A DNA stretch of 12,656 bases from Isotricha intestinalis. Lineage: Eukaryota > Ciliophora > Litostomatea > Vestibuliferida > Isotrichidae. Numbering within the stretch: position 1 is the first letter of the stretch; each line of letters begins with the position of its first letter. Made by a program: the position numbers and the translations under genes. The stretch is from the NCBI GenBank assembly GCA_023807065.1, contig JAJJLU010004478.1, positions 1-12,656 on the forward strand, given 5' to 3'. Positions 7,901 to 12,656 of this stretch are shown in pieces. The notes under the pieces were generated by a model. That model was not told the origin of the DNA, searched no databases, and worked only from the letters and a program-made list of their open reading frames with translations.

Positions 7901-10478
7901 CAAATTCTTTACAAGTCATTTTTTTGTCAACTTCTTCTCTATGTAAATCAGTATTTAACATTATAATAGAAAAAGAAATATAATAAGCAATATCAGCATT
8001 TTTTAAATATGATGGATTATCTTTAATATATTTTTCTCCGAAAATTTGAACAATTCTATCAATAACTTGTGCTTCTCCTGCAAGAGGTAATTCTGAAAAT
8101 AATAGTCTTAAAGCTTCTAATATATATAATTTTTTAAAATCAAAACTATTTATAAAAAATTTTACTATATTTATATGAAGATTATCACCTTTACATAAAT
8201 AATCTCCTACTCTTTCTCTTTTTAATTCTTTTAAATTTGATCTTACAAAACGGGCCATTTCAAAAGCAATATAATTATCATATTTTAATTCATTTAATTT
8301 TTCTCTTTCAGTATTATCTAAAAAATATATTAATGGATTTATATTTGAAATAAAAGGTGTTTGCATGATATTTGTAATTTTAGATGCATCTAATACTGAT
8401 AAATCTTCAGTGGAAATATCACTTGTTATTGTATTGTTTTTATTCAGTATATTTTTGTCTATTAAATTATTTAAAGAATTATTCATTATATTGTTGATAT
8501 TATTATTTGTTGTGTTATCTAGATTTTGAATATAATTTTCTTTAATTTTATTAAAAGCTTCTTCTTTAAAAACCATATTTTGTGATTTTAAAAATTTTAA
8601 ACAATCACTTGAACCTTTACCAAAATTAAATAATTCAATTGCTTTACTTAATAATTGTTTGATTTTTAAATTTCTTTCAATTTTATCTTTTATATCACCA
8701 ATATAAGTATTTGGATTTTCTTTATTTTCTATTATTGAAATATTATTTGGTTCATCATTTTCATTAAAATTTTCATTCTCTAAAACTTCATTTTTATTTT
8801 TTTCATTATTAACAACTAAAATATTTAAATTATGAATAAACTTTTTTAAAAAGTCTAACACAATATTTGAAAGATAATTTTCTTGAGGAGCTTTTAAAAC
8901 ATTTTGATATTTTGGTTTTCTATAAAATCCATTCATAATTCTAGTTAATAAATCTATCAAATTTTGGAATATTCCAATACTATTTATATCACAATCATAA
9001 TTAACATAAATTTCTACTAAGAAATTACAATCATCAGCTAAAATTAATAAAGTTTCTAAAATAGCGTTTTTATGTTGAAAACCAATATTTTCTGATTCTA
9101 AAATTTGAATTAAAATTTTATTAAAAAAAATTTCAATTTGGTCTTTTAAATGTTCTCTATAATATTTAAATATAGTTAAAAATAATTTTAAACTTGACTT
9201 AAAAATATAAATATCATTTGAAAGAGTATTTTGCAAAAGAGAATCTTTAACAAATTGTTTTATTATATATATTACATCATTATCATTAATAAAATATTTA
9301 GAACCTTTTTCTAACATTTTTCTAATAATTTTTAAACAAAAATATCTACAAGAAGAATTGACTTCAGAATCATTATTTTGATTATTTGCTCCAACTGTTG
9401 AAGTAATAGATAAATATATTAACATATTTAAAAAGTCACTTCTGGAAATAATATTATTGTATATTTTTAATATTTCATTTTCACATTCATTATTATTACA
9501 GATTGGAAAATTTAATTTATTACTCCATAAATTTGCTGAGTTTCTACAATTTATACACCATCCATATTTTCCTATTGAATTTTTATTATTTTCATTGTGT
9601 ATTTTATCTTTATATGATTCTAAATTTAATTTTTCTATTTCTGTTTTAAATAAATTAAAATTATAACTCTTTTGAATAATTTTTATATATTCTGATATTA
9701 TTGAATTATTATCTTCTGAATTTTCTTTTATATTATTTTGAATTTCTATTAAATCAATTAAATAATTTAAATATTTATGTGAAATAAATTTAAATTCATT
9801 TAATTGAATTTTATTTAATATTTCTTTTTTTTTATCATTTTCAAAAGTAAAATTTATATTTATATTATTATTCGAGTCAAATAAATGCTTTTTTTCATTT
9901 TCATTTGATTCTTCTAAATTTTTCAAAATATGCTCAATTATAGAAATTAAACCCTTTTTTGAATTTTCATGAAAATTAGAATTATTCTTTAAAGCTAAAT
10001 AAACCCTTAAATAAATTTTAATAATAATTTTAAAATTTTCATTATGAATAAAAGTAAAAGGATTAGTATAAATTTTTCTACATAAATTTAATATTTTTAT
10101 ACTAATATTACATTCCATTTCATTATTTTGAAAAAATTTATGAATATAAGATAATATTCTTTGACTCATTTCTTGTAAAATTGAATGATCGATTAAATCA
10201 TTTTGCATTATAATTTCTAAAGTATCAATTATTTTTTCCATTATTTTAATATTTGGTAATTCTGTTGGTTCAACAATTAATAAGGAACAAATTTTTCTAT
10301 TTTTAAATGAATTGAAATATTTTTCATGTTCTTTTAATTGTGTTTGAATTGTTTTAATATTTTGAAAATTTTTATCCTTTTTTGACATATTTTTTCTATA
10401 AGTTTCATATGATGATAAATATAATTTTATTAAAGCATTTATTTTTTGTTCATTTGTCAATGCTCCTGGTTTTGACAT
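4983..10478 (-). CDS. SEC7: Sec7/BIG-family guanine nucleotide exchange factor for Arf GTPases (ArfGEF)
   Basis: An uninterrupted, intron-free 1831-codon gene, ATG at 10478 and TAA at 4985-4983. It loads GTP onto Arf at trans-Golgi or endosomal membranes to start coat recruitment. Domain order fits the large BIG/Sec7p class: DCB region (about 1-200), a four-Cys zinc-like motif (C308, C311, C327, C332), HUS domain with its NYDC box at 493-496, catalytic Sec7 domain (about 605-890), then helical HDS1 (around W948-W1036), HDS2 (YNISRIQVQW, W1152; FQMDFFKPF) and later HDS repeats, and a Lys/Glu-rich tail (about 1794-1831). Sec7 motif 1 is ELPLAGEAQVIDR with the glutamic finger at E802; motif 2 is SIIMLNTDLH (837-846). 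GEAQ.IDR and the HDS1-2 wording favour BIG over GBF1. Oddities: an Asn-rich insertion of about 90 residues (about 643-730) between the first Sec7 helices, and F836 where brefeldin-sensitive BIG proteins have Tyr. The length is typical of the family. Confidence 0.97.
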   Translation of the reverse strand: MSKPGALTNEQKINALIKLYLSSYETYRKNMSKKDKNFQNIKTIQTQLKEHEKYFNSFKNRKICSLLIVEPTELPNIKIMEKIIDTLEIIMQNDLIDHSILQEMSQRILSYIHKFFQNNEMECNISIKILNLCRKIYTNPFTFIHNENFKIIIKIYLRVYLALKNNSNFHENSKKGLISIIEHILKNLEESNENEKKHLFDSNNNININFTFENDKKKEILNKIQLNEFKFISHKYLNYLIDLIEIQNNIKENSEDNNSIISEYIKIIQKSYNFNLFKTEIEKLNLESYKDKIHNENNKNSIGKYGWCINCRNSANLWSNKLNFPICNNNECENEILKIYNNIISRSDFLNMLIYLSITSTVGANNQNNDSEVNSSCRYFCLKIIRKMLEKGSKYFINDNDVIYIIKQFVKDSLLQNTLSNDIYIFKSSLKLFLTIFKYYREHLKDQIEIFFNKILIQILESENIGFQHKNAILETLLILADDCNFLVEIYVNYDCDINSIGIFQNLIDLLTRIMNGFYRKPKYQNVLKAPQENYLSNIVLDFLKKFIHNLNILVVNNEKNKNEVLENENFNENDEPNNISIIENKENPNTYIGDIKDKIERNLKIKQLLSKAIELFNFGKGSSDCLKFLKSQNMVFKEEAFNKIKENYIQNLDNTTNNNINNIMNNSLNNLIDKNILNKNNTITSDISTEDLSVLDASKITNIMQTPFISNINPLIYFLDNTEREKLNELKYDNYIAFEMARFVRSNLKELKRERVGDYLCKGDNLHINIVKFFINSFDFKKLYILEALRLLFSELPLAGEAQVIDRIVQIFGEKYIKDNPSYLKNADIAYYISFSIIMLNTDLHREEVDKKMTCKEFVNQIYLSCSKEDISENFIVELYNKVSNNPLIIPGTKILGNKNKLDLIKQEKENIMRSTVNKLESISTITNNYIKNVDNDNIKHLINYCWSNFLSIFSQLLADDDGDKITNICLDNISTMAKTLGILHLDNFCEAYINTITNMTNMNEGREIGQKNIKSLKCLINFINNNGMYIHAGWNNILSILSKIEYYQNNENSIIIGDIKRKSKMKNLEKEINLTLQNKEMINKNISDSIYDNIFSKSYLFDEETIINFVKSLCEVSNDELNNYYKPREYSLRKLVEVAEYNISRIQVQWVKIWKLIGEHFIYVISHFKHEIIWRNTLDNLKQIICKLIQKQDLSVFNFQMDFFKPFQIIFSQTENEPNRSEMILFYLHYIVGTYSKNIHSGWIIIFKILKEGLKRKDYKINEDIKKMLQKVYDDFSIFNNSNPDIFRGYIECLCYMYLDKNMKQYAFETILNLFSKIIDKLDNDNLKKEDDKNKNITRKSKNKKFEFLKIFFYGFDDLITIDVIEYCNLLFEIISHNRDIIFSEDINSFIYIFYCFFKIHFCALLFNYFDIKVDIFENEELKEMYKNYNNGDNTNDTYQNIQIYIQSSLEKEINELEKDNIKYQLLIGKNKTINVDNKNKLINFIKDIKETYDKENDIYLISKKIQILNSFDEKNFETGIEFFLEKFVESMNRNEEKYLNYYYFFEDLLLTMLDLSLFNKQNSLIFRILGKNIISFGHQLSSITIEKICLKNLFILNILSNISLTIKEEKFKEIISFGSYFISFLSSFIEFCSSNNLNDIYKKISKIFAKILQYYIDNTIEENQFLNSNDIIEMLFDLEKMEINILDKYKNLEELFDFSSILSLDYLAKIFVKYKINKEENSQIINVIKNQIDNIIPKFLTILNEENLECVFNNLMDFMESSNLNLRISSKNLLKEFMNLKLFVFEKYNVDKSKKNEVERKKNEEESNNINEKKKEETKEETKEIENK

Positions 10479-10623
10479 TATTTTAAATGTATATTTGAAT
10501 AAAATTTTTGATTTATTTTAAAATATAATTATTTTATTTTAAAAATCAATTGAATTAAAAATTATAATAATTTAAAAACAAATATGTATAAAATTTCTTA
10601 CTTATAAAGATAAAAATGTATTT

Positions 10624-11097
10624 TTAAATTATATATATTTTTAATGAACACGCCAAAAAAGAAATTTTTTATCCATTAGAATTTAACAAAATATAATCTT
10701 TTTTCGGAATTATCAATTCTTTTCTATTTTGTTGATGAAGATCTTTATTAAAAAATTATTATTTCAATTTTTATTCTAAATTTTGTTCTTTTGAGATTTG
10801 GATTATAATAAATTAAAAATTTCTTGATATGTCAATTGTTTTAACATTAAATAATACCTTTTTTTTTGAATTTTCTTTTTTCTATTTATCTTCATCAATA
10901 CTACTTTTCAAATTAAATGCTGGATTTTTACATGTTTTTGAGAAACTGATTTTTTTATTATTATTTGAAGAAAAGGAGAAATTTTTTCATCTTTTAATGT
11001 TTGAGAAATCTAGTATATAACAGATTATTTCTTGAATCTTCACTTATTATGCTTTGACTTTTTTTAAATAATAAAATAAACTATAGTCAGTAAATTC
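10624..11097 (-). pseudogene. Probable decayed coding region, unknown product
   Basis: Minus strand. The main piece (10980-10624) is a single frame of 118 codons with six TAA/TAG and no TGA: KTCKNPAFNLKSSIDEDK, stop, then KKVLFNVKTIDISRNF, stop, FIIIQISKEQNLE, several stops, and NKDLHQQNRKELIIPKKDY, ILLNSNG. Upstream pieces in other frames also look protein-like: EFTDYSLFYYLKKVKA (11097-11050), followed by two TAA, and ISQTLKDEKISPF (about 11015-10970). The make-up is coding-like compared with the spacer, but no family is recognised. It may belong to the same broken gene as the relic at 11114-11587. It could also be chance, since a frame closed only by TGA runs about 65 codons on average in DNA this A+T-rich. 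Confidence 0.38.
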
Positions 11098-11113
11098 TTA
11101 TTCTTATTTTTAT

Positions 11114-11587
11114 TCAAATATTTTTATTACAATAAATTATTGTTTTCTCATCTTGCCCAATAAAATTAAGAGAATATATTCAATTATTTTTTCTATTTTT
11201 TAAAGGAGAAAAACATGAATTATGGGGAAATATTTTTATTTCTTGAAAAGATAATTGAGTTTTTTCTTTGTTTAAAATTAATATTAATTTCAATGGTCAG
11301 AGGAGAAGAATATAATTGTAAAATAGGAGGATTTATATTAATTTTTTTTCTTCAACTGTTTTATTTACATCTTCTCTAAATATTTCATTTATATTTAAAA
11401 ATGATTTATAAAAAGTTTCATTTGATGATGAAGAAATTAAATATTTATAAAATTATTTCTTTTTTTTAACTTCTTTTTGAATTATTTTTTTAACAATGAA
11501 TTTTCTTTTTTCCAAATCAATTTTAACATAAAAATTTACTTTCTTTGTGATTTTTACTTTATTATTATCATGTAATATATTATTCAT
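11114..11587 (-). pseudogene. Decayed gene fragment with intact-looking start, unknown product
   Basis: From ATG 11587 the frame reads MNNILHDNNKVKITKKVNFY, VKIDLEKRKFIVKKIIQKEV, then TAA (11455-11453), then FYKYLISSSSNETFYKSF and NINEIFREDVNKTVEEKK. A one-base loss in an eight-A run then shifts the frame to NPPILQLYSSPLTIEI. Another shift gives LILNKEKTQLSFQEIKIF, PHNSCFSPLKNRKNN, TGA (11182-11180), then IYSLNFIGQDEKTIIYC and TGA at 11116-11114. The pieces join into one plausible protein of about 150 residues. The internal TGA sits where Trp would fit, pointing to ordinary G-to-A decay. No family is recognised. It lies between the Sec7 and RING genes, all on the minus strand. Confidence 0.5.
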
Positions 11588-11652
11588 AATTCATTTCATA
11601 TAATTTATTATTTTTAGTAAATAATAATACAATTAAATTATATCTTAAATAT

Positions 11653-12252
11653 TTATTGAAAGCAATTTTCACATAAATCATAATCACATAAAGTACATAA
11701 ATAACTATAATGGCTATTATCATAGAAATTTTGACAATGATCACAATACCAATTAGAGGCTCTTTTTGTAGTACATAAAATTAAAGGATGTGGATGTAAT
11801 AATGACATTTTTTGCCAACTTTTTAAATTATTATTATTATTATAATTCTTTTTTTCTAAATCTTTTATTTTTTCTTCTAATAATTTATATTTTTTTTCTA
11901 ATGCTTCATATTTTTCTTTATATGAAATTGCTTTACAAGTTGAATAATGTTTTTCTATGTCATCGTATTTTATATTTTCATCGCAACCAAAAGGACATTT
12001 TATTATTAATATTGAAAGCAAGTTTCTTACAATTCTTGTTTCTTCAAAAATAGGATTTTCACAATTAAATACACATTTTTGTCTTTGTTTTACCCATTCG
12101 TCAATACATTCAGAACAAAAACAATTTTCACATTTACTACATTTTTTTGGCTTATAAATTAATCCTTGACATATTGAACAAAAACAACAGCTTTTGATTG
12201 GTTCATAATTTTCTTTATTTATTATTGAATCTACATCAATATAAACTTTCAT
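11653..12252 (-). CDS. RING / TRAF-type / DC1-like zinc-finger protein (probable E3 ubiquitin ligase)
   Basis: 199 residues, ATG at 12252, TAA at 11655-11653. Three Cys-rich modules are visible. (1) A RING-like finger at 22-64: CSIC (25-28), CSKC (38-41), CFCSEC (44-49) with IDEW, then C60 and C64; the usual His of C3HC4 is replaced by Cys. (2) A TRAF-type finger: C86, C90, H102, C106, with the C-x3-C-x11-H-x3-C spacing of that family. (3) After a charged coiled coil (about 110-136) and an Asn run, a C-terminal DC1/C1-like finger: HPHPL (153-157), W168, C170-x2-C173, H181, C186-x2-C189, C194-x2-C197. RING plus TRAF fingers usually recruit an E2 enzyme and a substrate, so ubiquitin ligase activity is inferred, not shown. 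The protein ends two residues after its last Cys pair, so the final finger is just complete. The gene appears intact. An alternative is a non-catalytic scaffold. Confidence 0.88.
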   Translation of the reverse strand: MKVYIDVDSIINKENYEPIKSCCFCSICQGLIYKPKKCSKCENCFCSECIDEWVKQRQKCVFNCENPIFEETRIVRNLLSILIIKCPFGCDENIKYDDIEKHYSTCKAISYKEKYEALEKKYKLLEEKIKDLEKKNYNNNNNLKSWQKMSLLHPHPLILCTTKRASNWYCDHCQNFYDNSHYSYLCTLCDYDLCENCFQ

Positions 12253-12656
12253 TTCTTTTTTTAATATTTAATTTAGTGTTTATAAAAAAATCTGAAATGA
12301 AAAATTGAAATTTATATTTATATTTTCAGTAATAGAACAATTATATTCAAATAACTATAAAACAATATTCTATTATAAAATAAAGAAAAAGATATAACTA
12401 CTAATAAATAAACCTAAAAATAATATTTTCAAGATTATTATATGTTACTTCTTAGTAGTAATAATTATATATTCAACCACAAAAAAACTATTTTATTTCT
12501 CTTATTCATTAATTGAATAACCATTATTACTTAAAACAATTATCACATTCTCTTTTTATGAAAACAAATAAAGAATTTTTCTATAAATTATTTATTTCAT
12601 TTTAGTTTCTTTAAATCTAAAAGAAATTCTTTTAATTTCAAAAAAAATTTTATTTA
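12253..12656. other. AT-rich flank upstream of the zinc-finger gene; possible worn 3' end of another gene
   Basis: The part next to 12252 should hold the promoter of the zinc-finger gene, but no motif is distinctive. On the minus strand 12553-12530 reads RECDNCFK followed by two TAA codons (12529-12524). This recalls the LCENCFQ-stop ending of the zinc-finger protein, but the frame is open for only about 17 codons before a TAG at 12583-12581. No telomere-like repeat is seen at the window end. Confidence 0.35.

Noticed and set aside
5044..9666. Several plus-strand open frames of 60-78 codons inside the Sec7 gene, and two over the zinc-finger gene
   Set aside because: All are antisense shadows of well-supported minus-strand genes, with no protein features of their own.
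10829..11020. A plus-strand open frame of 63 codons starting MSIVLTLNNT
   Set aside because: Phe/Leu-rich reading typical of the complement of a Lys/Glu-rich coding strand; the minus strand gives the more protein-like reading here.
1..12656. A reassigned genetic code (TAA/TAG = Gln, or TGA = Trp) for the organism
   Set aside because: The Sec7, chromodomain and zinc-finger genes together hold over 2,190 codons without any internal TAA, TAG or TGA, encode Gln by CAA/CAG and Trp by TGG, and end in TAA. The code question is kept only for the origin of the broken fragments.
12253..12656. A long minus-strand frame if TAA/TAG were read as Gln (IIVLSNNGYSINE... onward)
   Set aside because: A frame closed only by TGA runs about 65 codons on average in DNA this A+T-rich, the stop density is that of random sequence, and no motif supports it.
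1..12656. CRISPR arrays, rRNA genes, telomere repeats and bacterial-type operon signals
   Set aside because: No regularly spaced direct repeats, no conserved rRNA stretches, no tandem telomere repeats at either end, and the genes are clearly eukaryotic.

Overview
This is a very A+T-rich eukaryotic window, by eye about 80% A+T overall and more between genes. The intact genes use the standard genetic code, end in TAA, and show no introns even across a 5.5 kb reading frame. The encoded proteins are rich in Asn, Lys, Ile and Leu and are purely eukaryotic: a Sec7/BIG ArfGEF, a chromodomain/chromoshadow protein and a RING-TRAF-DC1 zinc-finger protein. This fits a compact-gene protist, such as a ciliate that keeps the standard code, another AT-rich amoeboid or anaerobic protist, or an anaerobic fungus. 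The sequence alone does not decide between these.

Layout, left to right: (1) 1-251, minus strand: the 5' part of a gene that runs off the left edge, with a small Cys/His motif. (2) 252-929: AT-rich spacer. (3) 930-1185: a 252-bp element with C6/G7-tipped terminal inverted repeats, flanked by TA on both sides; it resembles a non-autonomous transposon (MITE). (4) 1317-2379, plus: a long coiled-coil gene broken by five single-base shifts, all in the same direction. (5) 2297-3406, minus: a decayed piece of a VIP1/PPIP5K (diphosphoinositol-pentakisphosphate kinase) gene covering only the C-terminal half of its histidine-acid-phosphatase-like domain. It converges on and slightly overlaps the coiled-coil relic. 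(6) 3744-4244, plus: an intact HP1-like chromodomain gene with a 22-bp perfect palindrome at its stop codon. (7) 4638-4844, plus: a short coding relic with in-frame TAA and TAG. (8) 4983-10478, minus: the main gene, an 1831-residue Sec7/BIG-type guanine nucleotide exchange factor for Arf GTPases. (9) 10624-11587, minus: one or two more decayed coding regions. (10) 11653-12252, minus: an intact RING/TRAF-type/DC1-like zinc-finger protein, probably a ubiquitin ligase. (11) 12253-12656: AT-rich DNA, perhaps with the worn 3' end of another zinc-finger gene.

The intact genes do not form an operon or pathway; they belong to vesicle traffic, chromatin and probably ubiquitin signalling. The unusual feature is the amount of coding debris between them. 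That debris is mostly broken by TAA/TAG codons at positions where Gln fits, plus one-base indels in homopolymers, while more than 2,190 codons of the intact genes contain no internal stop. I found no convincing new multi-gene system. The points most worth following up are the MITE-like family, the VIP1 relic, the origin of the TAA/TAG-bearing fragments, and oddities in the Sec7 and chromodomain proteins.
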